Source: Enterobacter sp. JBIWA008
GTDB taxonomy: Bacteria > Pseudomonadota > Gammaproteobacteria > Enterobacterales > Enterobacteriaceae
Assembly: GCF_019968765.1 (NCBI RefSeq)
Contig: NZ_CP074149.1
Coordinates: 4,712,001 to 4,776,000, forward strand
Direction of reading: 5' to 3'
Length of the DNA stretch: 64,000 nucleotides
Part shown: piece by piece, positions 1 to 10,140 of the stretch
Layout: each line of letters starts with the position of its first letter
How positions within the stretch are numbered: position 1 is the first letter of the stretch
Position numbers and translations under genes: made by a program
Notes under the pieces: generated by a model
Told to the model about the DNA's origin: nothing
The model's input: the letters and a program-made list of their open reading frames with translations, nothing else
Databases searched by the model: none

Positions 1-335
1 AACAGCAGCAAAATACCGACAACAGCTCACCCACCCTGGAAGTCGACTCCCTGAGCCTGAACCCGGGCCGTCAGGAAGCGAGCTTTGATGGCCAGACGCT
101 GGAACTGACCGGCACGGAGTTCACCCTGCTGTATCTGCTGGCGCAGCACCTCGGCCAGGTGGTATCGCGTGAGCATTTAAGTCAGGAAGTGCTGGGCAAA
201 CGTCTGACACCGTTTGACCGCGCCATCGACATGCACATTTCTAACCTGCGCCGTAAGCTGCCTGAGCGTAAAGACGGTCACCCATGGTTTAAAACCCTGC
301 GTGGTCGCGGTTATCTGATGGTTTCCGCTTCATGA
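1..335 (+). CDS. cpxR: Response regulator CpxR, C-terminal part (5' truncated by window edge)
   Basis: The last 110 codons of an OmpR/PhoB-type response regulator are read in frame 3 up to a TGA at 333-335. What is visible is the winged-helix DNA-binding domain, with the typical LTGTEFTLLYLLA, FDRAIDMHISNLRRKL and TLRGRGYLM segments; the receiver domain lies outside the window. CpxR is the cytoplasmic activator of the envelope-stress regulon and is phosphorylated by CpxA. Its stop overlaps the cpxA start by 4 bases (ATGA), so the pair is translationally coupled. Identification is firm because of the fused context with cpxA. Confidence 0.97.
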   Translation, partial: QQQNTDNSSPTLEVDSLSLNPGRQEASFDGQTLELTGTEFTLLYLLAQHLGQVVSREHLSQEVLGKRLTPFDRAIDMHISNLRRKLPERKDGHPWFKTLRGRGYLMVSAS

Positions 336-1705
336 TAGGAAGCTTAACCGCCCGCATCTTCGCCATCTTCTGGCTGACGCTGGCACTGGTTTTAATGCTC
401 GTTTTGATGTTGCCAAAACTCGACTCACGCCAGATGACGGAGCTTCTCGACAGCGAGCAACGTCAGGGCGTGATGATCGAGCAACATGTTGAAGCCGAGC
501 TGGCAAACGATCCGCCAAACGATTTGATGTGGTGGCGCAGGCTGTTTCGCGCTATCGACAAGTGGGCGCCGCCCGGACAACGCCTGTTGCTGGTGACCAG
601 CGAAGGCCGCGTCATTGGGGCCGATCGCAATGAAATGCAGATTATCCGCAACTTCATTGGCCAGGCGGATAACGCCGATCATCCCCAGAAGAAGAAATAC
701 GGCCGCGTAGAGATGGTGGGGCCTTTCTCCGTCAGAGACGGAGAGGATAATTATCAGCTCTACCTGATCCGTCCGGCGAGCAACTCCCAGTCTGATTTTA
801 TCAACCTGCTGTTTGACCGCCCTCTCCTGCTGCTGATTGTTACCATGCTGGTCAGCTCGCCGCTGCTGTTATGGCTGGCGTGGAGCCTGGCAAAACCGGC
901 ACGTAAGCTGAAGAATGCCGCCGATGAGGTGGCGCAGGGTAACCTGCGACAACACCCTGAACTGGAAGCCGGACCGCAGGAGTTCCTTGCCGCCGGGACC
1001 AGTTTTAACCAGATGGTGAGCGCTCTCGATCGCATGATGACCGCACAGCAACGTCTGCTGTCGGATATCTCGCACGAGCTGCGTACCCCGCTTACGCGCT
1101 TGCAGCTTGGCACCGCGCTGCTGCGCCGCCGCAGCGGTGAGAGCAAAGAGCTGGAGCGTATTGAAACGGAAGCTCACCGCCTGGACAGCATGATCAACGA
1201 CCTGCTGGTCATGTCGCGTAATCAGCAGAAAAACGCGCTGGTCAGCGAAACGGTGAAAGCCAATCACCTGTGGCACGAGGTGCTGGACAACGCGGCGTTC
1301 GAAGCGGAACAGATGGGTAAATCATTCACCGTCAACTTCCCGCCGGGCCCGTGGCCGCTGTACGGTAACCCTAACACGCTCGAAAGCGCGCTGGAGAACA
1401 TCGTGCGTAACGCCCTGCGCTACTCGCACACGAAGATTGAGGTGGCCTTCTCGGTGGATAAAGACGGGATCACCGTCATTGTCGATGACGACGGCCCAGG
1501 CGTCAGCCCGGAAGACCGCGAGCAGATTTTCCGTCCGTTCTATCGTACCGATGAGGCGCGCGACCGGGAATCGGGTGGTACTGGACTGGGTCTGGCGATT
1601 GTTGAAACCGCCATGCAGCAGCACCGTGGCTGGGTGAAAGCCGACGACAGCCCGCTGGGTGGACTACGGTTAACGCTGTGGCTACCGTTGTATAAGCGTT
1701 CGTAG
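332..1705 (+). CDS. cpxA: Envelope stress sensor histidine kinase CpxA
   Basis: 457 residues, the family length. It is an inner-membrane two-component sensor that phosphorylates CpxR when periplasmic proteins misfold and dephosphorylates it otherwise. Visible parts: first membrane segment at about residues 8-28, periplasmic sensor to about 163, second membrane segment at about 164-185, HAMP linker to about 240, the H box SDISHELRTPLTRL with phospho-acceptor His248, an N box (NIVRNALRYS), and G boxes DDDGPGV and GTGLGLAI. The ATG overlaps the cpxR stop. A REP element follows 8 bases after the stop. The window also holds a likely Cpx target, srkA-dsbA. Confidence 0.98.
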   Translation: MIGSLTARIFAIFWLTLALVLMLVLMLPKLDSRQMTELLDSEQRQGVMIEQHVEAELANDPPNDLMWWRRLFRAIDKWAPPGQRLLLVTSEGRVIGADRNEMQIIRNFIGQADNADHPQKKKYGRVEMVGPFSVRDGEDNYQLYLIRPASNSQSDFINLLFDRPLLLLIVTMLVSSPLLLWLAWSLAKPARKLKNAADEVAQGNLRQHPELEAGPQEFLAAGTSFNQMVSALDRMMTAQQRLLSDISHELRTPLTRLQLGTALLRRRSGESKELERIETEAHRLDSMINDLLVMSRNQQKNALVSETVKANHLWHEVLDNAAFEAEQMGKSFTVNFPPGPWPLYGNPNTLESALENIVRNALRYSHTKIEVAFSVDKDGITVIVDDDGPGVSPEDREQIFRPFYRTDEARDRESGGTGLGLAIVETAMQQHRGWVKADDSPLGGLRLTLWLPLYKRS

Positions 1706-1713
1706 CGGTTAGT

Positions 1714-1745
1714 GCCGGGTGGCGGCTTCGCCTTACCCGGCCTAC
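1714..1745. repeat. REP-type palindromic element 1
   Basis: Imperfect inverted repeat beginning GCCGGGTGGCGG and ending TTACCCGGCCTAC, between the convergent ends of cpxA and yiiM. Near-identical copies lie at 24899, 39708, 46247 and 57205, which matches enterobacterial REP units placed between genes. Confidence 0.8.
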
Positions 1746-1758
1746 TTTTTACGGAGAA

Positions 1759-2433
1759 CTACTTCCCCCACAATCTCCGCGAATTATCCTCGATCTTGCT
1801 GCTTAAACGCCGCTTCTGCATCGTTCTCGTCCAGCTGGTCGATAGCCCCGCAGCCGACAGCAGGCGGTGATACTGTTCGTCGTCAAACGGTATATGCCAT
1901 GCAATAGCGCAGGCCTCATAAACAGATACATCGCTCAGGCGCGACGCCAGCTCAAGCGGGGCATCCGCAGAAACCTGCCCAGCCAGGACCACGCGATACA
2001 GCCAGCCGGTTTTACCCGCTTTTTGCAGCTGGGCAGACATATCCTGAATACCGAAGTGGTAGTTAAGCTTGAAGCACGGCGAGCGTGGCTGCGTCACCTG
2101 AATCAGGGCATCGCCCCAGCGGTAGATATCACCAATAAACACATTCTTTTCGGTGAGCCCTTCGGTGGAAAGATTCTCGCCAAACGCGGGGGCAACGAAG
2201 AGATCCGCCTGCTCGGGGAACTCTGCCTTCCAGTGCTCATAGTGCTCGCGCGGATAGTGGCACAGCGCGCGTTCCGGCCCGCCGTGGATTTTCTTTTCGG
2301 CCTGCTCGTCGCCCGCAAGCCCAAGGTCGGTTAACGTCAGTTCACCGTCGACCTGAATTTTGGCGATGGCGCTCGGGCGGCTGCCGTCGTAATCCCTTAC
2401 CTTGCCTGTAAACACGTTCACCGGATAATGCAT
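1759..2433 (-). CDS. yiiM: MOSC-domain protein YiiM
   Basis: 224 residues from the ATG at 2433, preceded by a good GGAG ribosome site; the reading frame stays open 21 codons further upstream, but MHYPVNVFTGKVRDYDG matches the start of E. coli YiiM. MOSC proteins bind the molybdenum cofactor; YiiM is known to act in reduction of N-hydroxylated bases such as 6-N-hydroxylaminopurine. The conserved segment ending RSPCFKLNYHFG carries the MOSC cysteine. It lies just downstream of sodA on the same strand, separated by a terminator hairpin. E. coli has kdgT in this area; it is not present here. Confidence 0.93.
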   Translation of the reverse strand: MHYPVNVFTGKVRDYDGSRPSAIAKIQVDGELTLTDLGLAGDEQAEKKIHGGPERALCHYPREHYEHWKAEFPEQADLFVAPAFGENLSTEGLTEKNVFIGDIYRWGDALIQVTQPRSPCFKLNYHFGIQDMSAQLQKAGKTGWLYRVVLAGQVSADAPLELASRLSDVSVYEACAIAWHIPFDDEQYHRLLSAAGLSTSWTRTMQKRRLSSKIEDNSRRLWGK

Positions 2434-2455
2434 CGCTGCTCCTTTCTGCAGATAC

Positions 2456-2484
2456 AAAAAAAGCGAGTCATTAGACTCGCTTCT
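2456..2484 (-). terminator. Rho-independent terminator of sodA
   Basis: Read on the minus strand, the stem AAGCGAGTC / GACTCGCTT closes on a 4-base loop and is followed by a run of T. It lies about 20 bases after the sodA stop and before yiiM. Confidence 0.85.
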
Positions 2485-2503
2485 CACAGGCGTCAATGCA
2501 ACC

Positions 2504-3124
2504 TTATTTTTTAGCGGCGAAACGCGCTGCTGCTTCGTCCCAGTTCACGACGTCCCAGAAGGCTTTGATGTAGTCCGGGCGACGGTTCTGGAACTTCAGG
2601 TAGTAAGCGTGTTCCCACACGTCCAGGCCCAGAATTGGGAAGCCGGATGCGCCAGAAATTGCTTCACCCATCAGCGGGGAGTCCTGGTTAGCAGTAGACA
2701 CTACCGCCAGCTTGTCGCCTTTCAGAACCAGCCACGCCCAGCCAGAGCCGAAACGGGTTGCAGCGGCTTTTTCGAATTCCGCTTTGAAGTTGTCAACAGA
2801 GCCGAAGTCGCGCTCGATAGCCGCTTTCAGGTCGCCCTGCAGGGTGGTACCGGTCTTCAGGCCTTTCCAGAACAGGCTGTGGTTAGCGTGGCCGCCAGCG
2901 TTGTTACGCAGAACGGTTTTCTTGTCCGCTGGCAGCTGGTCCAGCTTGGTGATCAGCTCTTCAGCAGACAGGTTAGCGAACTCTGGCAGGCTTTCCAGCG
3001 CGGCGTTCGCGTTGTTCACATAGGTCTGGTGGTGTTTAGTGTGATGGATTTCCATCGTCTGCTTGTCGAAATGCGGTTCCAGTGCGTCATAGGCATACGG
3101 CAGGGATGGCAGTGTATAACTCAT
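2504..3124 (-). CDS. sodA: Manganese superoxide dismutase SodA
   Basis: 206 residues from the ATG at 3124 (GGAGAG ribosome site 4 bases upstream); an in-frame ATG at 3136 would add four residues not found in the family. The cytoplasmic enzyme converts superoxide to hydrogen peroxide and oxygen. The iron/manganese SOD fold is plain: N-terminal [20 protein letters not shown], metal ligand His27 in [20 protein letters not shown], and the C-terminal [19 protein letters not shown] motif with the last Asp and His ligands. The Mn assignment rests on similarity to E. coli SodA. A Fur box lies upstream. Confidence 0.97.
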   Translation of the reverse strand: MSYTLPSLPYAYDALEPHFDKQTMEIHHTKHHQTYVNNANAALESLPEFANLSAEELITKLDQLPADKKTVLRNNAGGHANHSLFWKGLKTGTTLQGDLKAAIERDFGSVDNFKAEFEKAAATRFGSGWAWLVLKGDKLAVVSTANQDSPLMGEAISGASGFPILGLDVWEHAYYLKFQNRRPDYIKAFWDVVNWDEAAARFAAKK

Positions 3125-3199
3125 AATCCTCTCCATTATTGTCGGGCGGCACAGCTGTTAATGCCGCGTAAGCAGTTGGTTCATTATAGTTAATTAAAT

Positions 3200-3218
3200 G
3201 ATATTGAAAATGATTATC
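3200..3218. promoter_or_regulatory. Fur box in the sodA promoter
   Basis: The 19-base site matches the consensus GATAATGATAATCATTATC at 16 of 19 positions. It lies 76 bases upstream of the sodA start. E. coli sodA is known to be repressed by Fur; that it binds here is inferred. Confidence 0.75.
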
Positions 3219-3412
3219 AATGCCGTAGTTTTTATAAGGTTATTCGTTTTTCGATTAATAGCGGAAATGTGCGTCTGCTCACGCGGTTAACGTGCTGATT
3301 GCCATCCAGAACACATGTGCGGCAACCTTCTGAAGGTTCCCAAACCGCCTAATTTTTACACTCCTCAAGTCGGTGGGAAGCCACTGACGATAAAAACGAT
3401 GAGGGTGTAAAA
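3219..3412. other. Divergent intergenic region sodA-rhaT
   Basis: About 190 bases without a gene. It must hold the rhaT promoter. A 15-base palindrome AACCTTCTGAAGGTT sits at 3324-3338, about 75 bases before rhaT; its role is unknown. No clear RhaS half-site pair was identified by eye, although rhaT is RhaS-dependent in E. coli. Confidence 0.4.
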
Positions 3413-4447
3413 ATGAATCATGCGATTACGATGGGTATCTTCTGGCATTTGATAGGCGCCGCCAGTGCAGCCTGTTTCTATGCTCCGTTCAAAAAAGTGA
3501 GGGGCTGGTCATGGGAGACCATGTGGTCCGTTGGCGGGATCGTGTCCTGGCTGATTTTGCCCTGGACCATTAGCGCCATGCTGCTGCCCGATTTCTGGGG
3601 CTACTTCTCCTCCTTCAGCGCCACCACCCTGCTGCCGGTGTTCCTGTTCGGCGCGATGTGGGGCGTCGGCAACATCAACTATGGCCTCACCATGCGCTAT
3701 CTCGGCATGTCGATGGGCATTGGTATCGCAATTGGCATCACGCTGATCGTCGGTACCCTGATGACGCCAATTCTCAACGGCAACTTTGACGTGCTTATTA
3801 ATACACAGGGTGGGCGGATGACGCTCCTGGGCGTGCTGGTAGCGGTCATTGGTGTAGGAATTGTGACTCGCGCGGGGCAGTTAAAAGAGCGCAAGATGGG
3901 CATTAGAGCCGAAGATTTTAACCTGAAGAAAGGCCTGCTGCTGGCGGTGATGTGCGGCATTTTCTCGGCCGGCATGTCTTTCGCCATGAACGCCGCCAAA
4001 CCGATGCACGAAGCGGCTGCCGCGCTGGGCGTCGACCCGCTGTACGTTGCGCTGCCAAGCTATGTCGTGATTATGGGTGGCGGCGCGATGGTTAACCTCG
4101 GTTTCTGCTTCATTCGTCTGGCAAAAGTCAAAAACCTGTCGGTAAAAACCGACTTCTCGCTGGCAAAATCGCTTATCATCACCAACGTTCTGCTCTCCGC
4201 TCTCGGCGGCCTGATGTGGTATTTGCAGTTCTTCTTCTACGCCTGGGGCCACGCCAGCATTCCGGCGCAATACGACTACATAAGTTGGATGCTGCACATG
4301 AGTTTCTACGTACTTTGCGGCGGGCTGGTTGGGCTGGTGCTGAAAGAGTGGAAAAACGCCGGACGTCGTCCGGTTGGCGTACTGAGCCTCGGCTGCGTGG
4401 TAATTATTATCGCTGCCAATATAGTCGGCCTCGGGATGGCAAACTGA
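3413..4447 (+). CDS. rhaT: L-rhamnose/H+ symporter RhaT
   Basis: 344 residues, the family length, with about ten hydrophobic membrane segments and no signal peptide. It begins [20 protein letters not shown], the typical RhaT start, and takes up L-rhamnose (and L-lyxose) with protons across the inner membrane. The ATG is preceded by GAGGGTG. It stands between sodA and rhaR, as in E. coli, and converges with rhaR: its stop at 4447 directly abuts the rhaR stop at 4448, so the two transcripts must overlap or share a terminator. Confidence 0.97.
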   Translation: MNHAITMGIFWHLIGAASAACFYAPFKKVRGWSWETMWSVGGIVSWLILPWTISAMLLPDFWGYFSSFSATTLLPVFLFGAMWGVGNINYGLTMRYLGMSMGIGIAIGITLIVGTLMTPILNGNFDVLINTQGGRMTLLGVLVAVIGVGIVTRAGQLKERKMGIRAEDFNLKKGLLLAVMCGIFSAGMSFAMNAAKPMHEAAAALGVDPLYVALPSYVVIMGGGAMVNLGFCFIRLAKVKNLSVKTDFSLAKSLIITNVLLSALGGLMWYLQFFFYAWGHASIPAQYDYISWMLHMSFYVLCGGLVGLVLKEWKNAGRRPVGVLSLGCVVIIIAANIVGLGMAN

Positions 4448-5296
4448 TTACGACCCTTTTCGACTGCGATGACGCCACTGTACCGGCGTCATCCCCACCT
4501 CGCGGTTAAACACCACTGAAAAGTAGTTACTGTCCTCAAAGCCGCAGCACATCGCCACATCACTGACCATCCACTCCGTATGCTGGAGAAGATATTGTGC
4601 ATGGCAGATGCGCAGCTGGCGCAGATAGTGGTTCACCGTCATCCCGGTCAGGGTGCGGAACTGCTGGCGCAACGCGCGCTCGCTGCACTGTTCCTGCTCG
4701 CAGAATTTCTCCAGAACAAAGTTTTTATTCAGGCTGCCCGCAAGCCGGGTGATGAGCTTATCCAGCAGCGCTTCCTGCGTCGTGGCGGAGGGGTTATCAG
4801 TGGCGTAACGGTGGCGCTTCAACGTCATCACCAGTTGGGCGAAAAGCAACTCCGCCAGCTGATTAGATACGGGGTCGTTCTTCTGGCTCTCCTGCTCCAG
4901 TTGAGAAATAACCTGCCGCACCTGAGCCATGCCGTTACTGCTTAAGCGCCAGTGCGGAGAACCCTTAGCATCAAGAAAGCCCGGAATGCTCGCGGCCCAG
5001 TCCACGTTAAGCCTGAGCCTTTCCGGACAGTAAATAACGTTCTGCAGCACCAGGTCGTTAACCGAGGCGTAGGAGTGTTTATCCTCCGCGCGAATGTAGA
5101 ACAGATCGCCGCGCGTAATGCGGTAGGGACGGTCGTTGAGGATGTGAAGGCCGTTACCGCGCCACACCAGCACCAGCTCGCAAAACTCGTGGGTATGTTC
5201 GGCAAAGACGTCTTGCGGGTAGCGATCGGCCACCGTGACGGCCTGACTCGCGGAGGCATAAAAATCATCTTTGCGAAGAATTAACTGAGCAGCCAC
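4448..5296 (-). CDS. rhaR: AraC-family activator RhaR
   Basis: 282 residues, equal to E. coli RhaR. The N-terminal half is the rhamnose-binding cupin/dimerisation domain ([22 protein letters not shown]); the C-terminal half has two helix-turn-helix motifs ([15 protein letters not shown] and [17 protein letters not shown]). RhaR with L-rhamnose activates the rhaSR promoter. It is the second gene of the rhaS-rhaR operon, 73 bases after the rhaS stop. The ATG has an AGAGGT ribosome site. Confidence 0.96.
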   Translation of the reverse strand: MAAQLILRKDDFYASASQAVTVADRYPQDVFAEHTHEFCELVLVWRGNGLHILNDRPYRITRGDLFYIRAEDKHSYASVNDLVLQNVIYCPERLRLNVDWAASIPGFLDAKGSPHWRLSSNGMAQVRQVISQLEQESQKNDPVSNQLAELLFAQLVMTLKRHRYATDNPSATTQEALLDKLITRLAGSLNKNFVLEKFCEQEQCSERALRQQFRTLTGMTVNHYLRQLRICHAQYLLQHTEWMVSDVAMCCGFEDSNYFSVVFNREVGMTPVQWRHRSRKGS

Positions 5297-5369
5297 ATCA
5301 CGACCTCTACGCCGAATAACCTGACACTATTAGCTTTTTTGCGGAAATAAAACGGTGACTGCCCTCGCG

Positions 5370-6206
5370 TTACTGAAGCATCGCGTCTTTCCCTTGACGA
5401 ATATCGCGCGGCGACCAGCTAAATTCCCGGCGAAACAGCGTTGAAAAGTGATTGCTGTCGCCAAAACCGCAGCAGTAGGCAATATCTGTAACGCTTTCGT
5501 CGGTATGACGTAAAAGATGACGCGCTTTGATCAGGCGCAGACGGTTAAGGTAGCGCTGCGGCGTCAGCCCGGTGTGCTGCTTAAGCTGGCGATGCAGGGT
5601 GCGCAGCGACAGTGAAAAATCATCCGCAAGCGTTTCCCAGCAGACGTCCTCAGCGAAATGATCTTCCAGCCAGGCCATCAGATGGTTCAGGCGCGCGTTA
5701 TTATCTTCCAGCCCTTCAACCAGACTGCTGCGGCGCAGCAGCACCAGAAGCTGCATAAACAGCAGTTCGCGCGAGGCAATGGCGTGCGTCTCCTGCCCCT
5801 CCTCGCTCTTCTCCATCTGGCTCACCAGCTGACGCACCTGCTGCAGGATGGACTGATTCACCCGCCAGTGCGACGGATAGTGTCCGTCCTGCTCCTGGGG
5901 CAACAGCTGATTCAGCCCCGAAAGAAACTGGAACGCGTCCGGGGAACGGTAGAGCACATTAGTCAGATACAGGTTGTCGGTATGTTCATACAGGTGCCGA
6001 TCGTGGTCACGCACGAAGCACACCGTACCGCCGCTGATGGTATAGGGCTGGCCATTGAAGACATGAATCCCCGTCCCGCGCTCAACAATCACAATCTCAT
6101 GAAAATCATGATGATGCTCCGGAAACGCGGCCTGAGGAAGCCGCGGCTCAATCGCGACAGGCAAACCTCCTGAAGGAAAAAAATCCACGCTGTGCAATAT
6201 GGTCAT
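5370..6206 (-). CDS. rhaS: AraC-family activator RhaS
   Basis: 278 residues from the ATG at 6206, which has a strong GGAGG upstream; an in-frame start five codons earlier is not conserved. RhaS with L-rhamnose activates rhaBAD and rhaT and represses rhaSR. The N-terminal cupin domain contains [20 protein letters not shown], and the C-terminal DNA-binding domain contains [21 protein letters not shown] and [14 protein letters not shown] second HTH ([17 protein letters not shown]). It is divergent from rhaB over a 301-base control region that carries CRP and RhaS sites. Confidence 0.97.
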   Translation of the reverse strand: MTILHSVDFFPSGGLPVAIEPRLPQAAFPEHHHDFHEIVIVERGTGIHVFNGQPYTISGGTVCFVRDHDRHLYEHTDNLYLTNVLYRSPDAFQFLSGLNQLLPQEQDGHYPSHWRVNQSILQQVRQLVSQMEKSEEGQETHAIASRELLFMQLLVLLRRSSLVEGLEDNNARLNHLMAWLEDHFAEDVCWETLADDFSLSLRTLHRQLKQHTGLTPQRYLNRLRLIKARHLLRHTDESVTDIAYCCGFGDSNHFSTLFRREFSWSPRDIRQGKDAMLQ

Positions 6207-6381
6207 AACGGCCTCCACCAATGAAAAATGTTCTCAAAATAGTAATTAAGGCCTCCCACACTCACCTTCAATTTTTGGCAGTAAACCTCGCAAAAGCTGT
6301 CCATTTTTCAAGAAACAGGGGGAAAGATCGGGAAATGCGGTCAGCGTCACACTGTCTGAGAACCCCGCCGCTGCTGGAAAC
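6207..6381 (-). promoter_or_regulatory. rhaSR promoter half of the rhaS-rhaB control region
   Basis: This part of the divergent region faces rhaS. It contains the segment GGCAGTAAACCTCGCAAAAG followed by CTGTCC (about 6279-6304), which resembles the rhaSR activator region of E. coli. By homology RhaR binds here. Exact half-sites and start point were not assigned. Confidence 0.45.
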
Positions 6382-6397
6382 TGTGAACTCCCTCACA
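6382..6397. promoter_or_regulatory. CRP site of the rhaBAD promoter
   Basis: TGTGA-N6-TCACA with both half-sites perfect. It lies just upstream of the RhaS half-sites, as the main CRP site of E. coli rhaBAD does, so the operon is expected to need cAMP-CRP. Confidence 0.88.
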
Positions 6398-6399
6398 TT

Positions 6400-6450
6400 C
6401 ACCTTTGCTTTCTTGCCAGCGCGAGATTTGGCCTGTCAGTGGTGAGAAGG
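6400..6450 (+). promoter_or_regulatory. RhaS-binding half-sites of rhaBAD
   Basis: Two 17-base half-sites are recognised by likeness to the E. coli rhaI1/rhaI2 sequences: 6400-6416 (ending TTTCTTGC) and 6434-6450 (TGTCAGTGGTGAGAAGG). The gap is 17 bases here against 16 in E. coli as I recall it. A plausible -10 (TACACT) follows at 6471-6476. Confidence 0.75.
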
Positions 6451-6507
6451 TGACTTTTTCTTCCCTTTTTTACACTCACCGCTAATGACTTAAGAAAGGA
6501 CCCGACC

Positions 6508-7977
6508 ATGACTTTTCGCCATTGTGTGGCTGTCGATTTAGGCGCATCCAGCGGCCGCGTAATGCTCGCGAGCTGGGACCGTGAGCAGCACACGCTTTCG
6601 CTTCGCGAAATGCACCGTTTCGCCAACTTTCTGCAAAAGCAGGACGGTTTTGAGGCCTGGGATATCGATGCCCTGGAGGCGGAGATCCGTATCGGACTGA
6701 ACAACGTTTGCGACGATGGCATTCGCATCGACAGCATCGGCATTGATACCTGGGGCGTGGACTACGTTCTGCTTGATAGCCATGGCGAGCGCGTCGGCTT
6801 GCCGGTTTCTTATCGCGACAGCCGCACCGACGGCCTGATGGCGCACGCTATCGCCCAGCTTGGCAAGGACAACATCTACGGGCGCAGCGGCATTCAGTTT
6901 CTGCCGTTTAACACGCTTTATCAGCTGCGTGCTTTGGTCGAGCAACAGCCGGAGCTGGTCGCAGACGTGGCCCATGCTCTGCTGATCCCGGACTACCTGA
7001 GCTATCGCCTGACCGGCAACATGAACTGGGAATATACCAACGCCACCACCACGCAGCTGGTCAACATCAACTCGGATAGCTGGGATGAACATCTGCTGGC
7101 CTGGACGGGGGCGTCGCCTTCCTGGTTCGGCACACCAACCCACCCGGGTAACGTGATCGGTCACTGGATTTGCCCCCAGGGGAATGCAATCCCTGTCGTT
7201 GCCGTCGCCAGCCACGATACCGCCAGCGCGGTGATAGCGTCCCCACTTGCGAGCAAAGACGCGGCTTACCTCTCGTCCGGCACCTGGTCGCTGATGGGCT
7301 TTGAGAGCAAAACCCCGTACACCAGCGATGCCGCGATGGCCGCAAACATTACCAACGAAGGCGGTGCCGAAGGGCGCTACCGCGTACTGAAAAACATCAT
7401 GGGGCTGTGGCTGCTCCAGCGGGTGCTAAGAGAGCAGAACATTACCGACCTGCCTGCGCTTATCGCCGAAACCGAGAAGCTGAAGGCCTGCACTTTCCTG
7501 ATCAACCCGAACGACGATCGCTTTATAAACCCGGCGCACATGAGCGCCGAAATTCAGGCCGCCTGCGTTGAGGGCGGGCAGCCGGTGCCGTCCAGCCCTT
7601 CCGAACTGGCGCGCTGCATTTTTGACAGCCTCGCCCTGCTGTATGCCGACATCCTCAGCGAGCTGGCGAGCCTTCGCGGAAAACCGTTCAGCCAGCTGCA
7701 CATCGTGGGCGGCGGCTGCCAGAACCAGCTGCTGAACCAGCTCTGCGCCGATGCCTGCGGCATCACCGTGGTGGCAGGTCCCGTGGAGGCCTCCACGCTC
7801 GGCAACATCGGCATTCAGCTGATGACCCTGGACGAACTTTCCAACGTTGACGACTTCCGTTCGGTAGTGGCGGCGAACGCCAGCCTGACCACTTTCACCT
7901 CCAATCCCTGCAGTGAAATTGCTCGCTTTCGGGCGCAGTTTCAGCAAAACCGACTGACTAAGGAGCTTTGTGCATGA
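6508..7977 (+). CDS. rhaB: Rhamnulokinase RhaB
   Basis: 489 residues, same as E. coli. It is a FGGY-family sugar kinase that phosphorylates L-rhamnulose to L-rhamnulose 1-phosphate with ATP. The N-terminal phosphate-1 motif [15 protein letters not shown], the substrate region [12 protein letters not shown], the second domain [10 protein letters not shown] / [11 protein letters not shown] and the C-terminal adenosine motif [17 protein letters not shown] are all visible. It is first in the rhaBADO-M operon, with AGGACC upstream of the ATG, and overlaps rhaA by 4 bases. Confidence 0.97.
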   Translation: MTFRHCVAVDLGASSGRVMLASWDREQHTLSLREMHRFANFLQKQDGFEAWDIDALEAEIRIGLNNVCDDGIRIDSIGIDTWGVDYVLLDSHGERVGLPVSYRDSRTDGLMAHAIAQLGKDNIYGRSGIQFLPFNTLYQLRALVEQQPELVADVAHALLIPDYLSYRLTGNMNWEYTNATTTQLVNINSDSWDEHLLAWTGASPSWFGTPTHPGNVIGHWICPQGNAIPVVAVASHDTASAVIASPLASKDAAYLSSGTWSLMGFESKTPYTSDAAMAANITNEGGAEGRYRVLKNIMGLWLLQRVLREQNITDLPALIAETEKLKACTFLINPNDDRFINPAHMSAEIQAACVEGGQPVPSSPSELARCIFDSLALLYADILSELASLRGKPFSQLHIVGGGCQNQLLNQLCADACGITVVAGPVEASTLGNIGIQLMTLDELSNVDDFRSVVAANASLTTFTSNPCSEIARFRAQFQQNRLTKELCA

Positions 7978-9233
7978 CAACTCAATTAGAACAAGCCTGG
8001 GGCCTGGCTAAACAGCGTTTCGCCGCCGTCGGCGTGGATGTCGAAGAGGCGCTGCGCCAGCTCGACCGTCTGCCCGTATCCATGCACTGCTGGCAGGGCG
8101 ATGACGTCGCCGGTTTCGAGAACCCGGGCGGTTCCCTGACGGGTGGTATTCAGGCCACCGGTAACTACCCAGGCAAAGCGCGTAACGCAACCGAACTGCG
8201 CGCCGACCTGGAGCTGGCGCTGAGCCTGATCCCGGGGCCAAAACGCCTGAACCTGCACGCGATTTATCTCGAATCCGACGAGCCGGTGGCGCGCAACGAA
8301 ATCAAACCGGAACACTTTAAGAACTGGGTAGAGTGGGCCAAAGCCAACAGGCTGGGCCTGGACTTTAATCCGTCCTGCTTCTCACATCCACTGAGCGCGG
8401 ACGGTTTTACCCTCGCCCACGCTGACGACGATATCCGCCAGTTCTGGATCGACCACGTGAAGGCCAGCCGCCGCGTCTCGGCGTATTTCGGCGAGCAGCT
8501 CGGCACGCCGTCGGTGATGAACATCTGGATCCCGGACGGCATGAAGGACATCACCGTCAATCGTCTGGCTCCGCGCCAGCGCCTGCTGGCCGCGCTCGAT
8601 GAGGCCATCAGCGAGAGGCTGGACCCGGCGCACCACATCGATGCCGTAGAGAGCAAGCTGTTTGGCATTGGCGCCGAGAGCTATACCGTTGGCTCGAACG
8701 AGTTCTATATGGGTTACGCCACCAGCCGCCAGACCGCGCTGTGCCTGGATGCCGGCCACTTCCACCCGACCGAGGTGATTTCCGACAAAATCTCCGCCGC
8801 CATGCTCTACGTGCCGCGCCTGCTGCTGCACGTCAGCCGTCCGGTGCGCTGGGACAGCGACCACGTGGTGCTGCTGGATGACGAAACCCAGGCGATTGCC
8901 AGCGAAATCATCCGCCACGACCTCTTTGACCGCATACACATCGGCCTCGACTTCTTCGATGCCTCCATCAACCGCATCGCGGCGTGGGTTATCGGCACCC
9001 GCAACATGAAGAAAGCTCTGCTGCGCGCGCTGCTGGAGCCTGTCGCCGCGCTGAAACAGCTGGAGGCTAACGGCGACTACACCGCGCGTCTGGCGCTGCT
9101 GGAAGAGCAGAAATCCCTGCCGTGGCAGGCGGTGTGGGAGATGTACTGCCAGCGTAACGACGTCCCGGCAGGCAGCCAGTGGCTGGAAAACGTGCGCGCG
9201 TACGAGAAAGACGTGTTGAGTAAGCGCGGGTAA
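7974..9233 (+). CDS. rhaA: L-rhamnose isomerase RhaA
   Basis: 419 residues from the ATG at 7974, which overlaps the rhaB stop (ATGA) and has AAGGAG upstream; an ATG two codons earlier is less likely. The TIM-barrel, manganese-dependent enzyme converts L-rhamnose to L-rhamnulose. Family segments include [51 protein letters not shown] and [11 protein letters not shown], which carry the metal-binding Glu, Asp and His residues. Length is the same as E. coli. Confidence 0.97.
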   Translation: MTTQLEQAWGLAKQRFAAVGVDVEEALRQLDRLPVSMHCWQGDDVAGFENPGGSLTGGIQATGNYPGKARNATELRADLELALSLIPGPKRLNLHAIYLESDEPVARNEIKPEHFKNWVEWAKANRLGLDFNPSCFSHPLSADGFTLAHADDDIRQFWIDHVKASRRVSAYFGEQLGTPSVMNIWIPDGMKDITVNRLAPRQRLLAALDEAISERLDPAHHIDAVESKLFGIGAESYTVGSNEFYMGYATSRQTALCLDAGHFHPTEVISDKISAAMLYVPRLLLHVSRPVRWDSDHVVLLDDETQAIASEIIRHDLFDRIHIGLDFFDASINRIAAWVIGTRNMKKALLRALLEPVAALKQLEANGDYTARLALLEEQKSLPWQAVWEMYCQRNDVPAGSQWLENVRAYEKDVLSKRG

Positions 9234-9268
9234 TTTTGCCCTCACCGCGATAACTGGAAAATAAAACT

Positions 9269-10099
9269 ATGCAGACCATCACCACTTCCTGGTTCGTCCA
9301 GGGCATGATCAAAGCCACCTCCGACGCCTGGCTGAAAGGCTGGGACGAGCGCAACGGCGGCAACCTGACGCTGCGCCTGGACGACGCGGATATCGAACCG
9401 TTCGCGGCCGATTTCCACCAGAAGCCGCGCTATATCGCGCTGAGCCAGCCGATGCCGCTGCTCGCCAACACGCCGTTTATCGTCACCGGTTCCGGCAAGT
9501 TCTTCCGTAACGTCCAGCTCGACCCGGAGGCCAACCTCGGCGTGGTGAAAGTGGACAGCGACGGCGCGGGCTACCACATTCTGTGGGGCCTGACCGACGA
9601 GGCGGTGCCCACCTCCGAACTGCCGGCGCACTTCCTCTCCCACTGCGAGCGCATCAGGGCAACTAACGGCAAAGACCGCGTGATTATGCACTGCCACGCC
9701 ACCAACCTGATCGCCCTGACCTACGTGCTGGAAAACAGCGCCGACTTCATCACCCGCAAGCTGTGGGAAGGCAGTACCGAGTGTCTGGTGGTGTTCCCGG
9801 ACGGCGTGGGCATTCTGCCGTGGATGGTACCGGGTACCGACGAAATCGGCCAGGCAACCGCCGTTGATATGCAAAAACATGCTCTGGTGCTGTGGCCGTT
9901 CCACGGCGTGTTCGGCAGCGGCCCTACGCTTGATGAAACCTTTGGCCTGATCGACACCGCCGAGAAATCAGCGGAAGTGCTGGTGAAGGTGTACTCCATG
10001 GGCGGCATGAAGCAGACCATTCCCCGGGAAGCGCTCATCTCCCTCGGCAAGCGCTTTGGCGTGACCCCGTTGCAATCCGCGCTGGATTTATACGCATAA
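9269..10099 (+). CDS. rhaD: Rhamnulose-1-phosphate aldolase RhaD
   Basis: 276 residues (E. coli 274). A class II zinc aldolase that splits L-rhamnulose 1-phosphate into dihydroxyacetone phosphate and L-lactaldehyde. Zinc ligands are His141 and His143 in MHCHATN and His212 in WPFHGVFG; the catalytic Glu117 is in PTSELPAH. It follows rhaA after 35 bases in the same operon. Confidence 0.96.
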   Translation: MQTITTSWFVQGMIKATSDAWLKGWDERNGGNLTLRLDDADIEPFAADFHQKPRYIALSQPMPLLANTPFIVTGSGKFFRNVQLDPEANLGVVKVDSDGAGYHILWGLTDEAVPTSELPAHFLSHCERIRATNGKDRVIMHCHATNLIALTYVLENSADFITRKLWEGSTECLVVFPDGVGILPWMVPGTDEIGQATAVDMQKHALVLWPFHGVFGSGPTLDETFGLIDTAEKSAEVLVKVYSMGGMKQTIPREALISLGKRFGVTPLQSALDLYA

Positions 10100-10140
10100 C
10101 ACCTTCGCAGGACAAACGTTGATCGTTCAGGAGAATTATC

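Noticed and set aside
3324..3338. Palindrome before rhaT as a RhaS site
   Set aside because: It does not match the RhaS half-sites seen at rhaBAD well enough to call.
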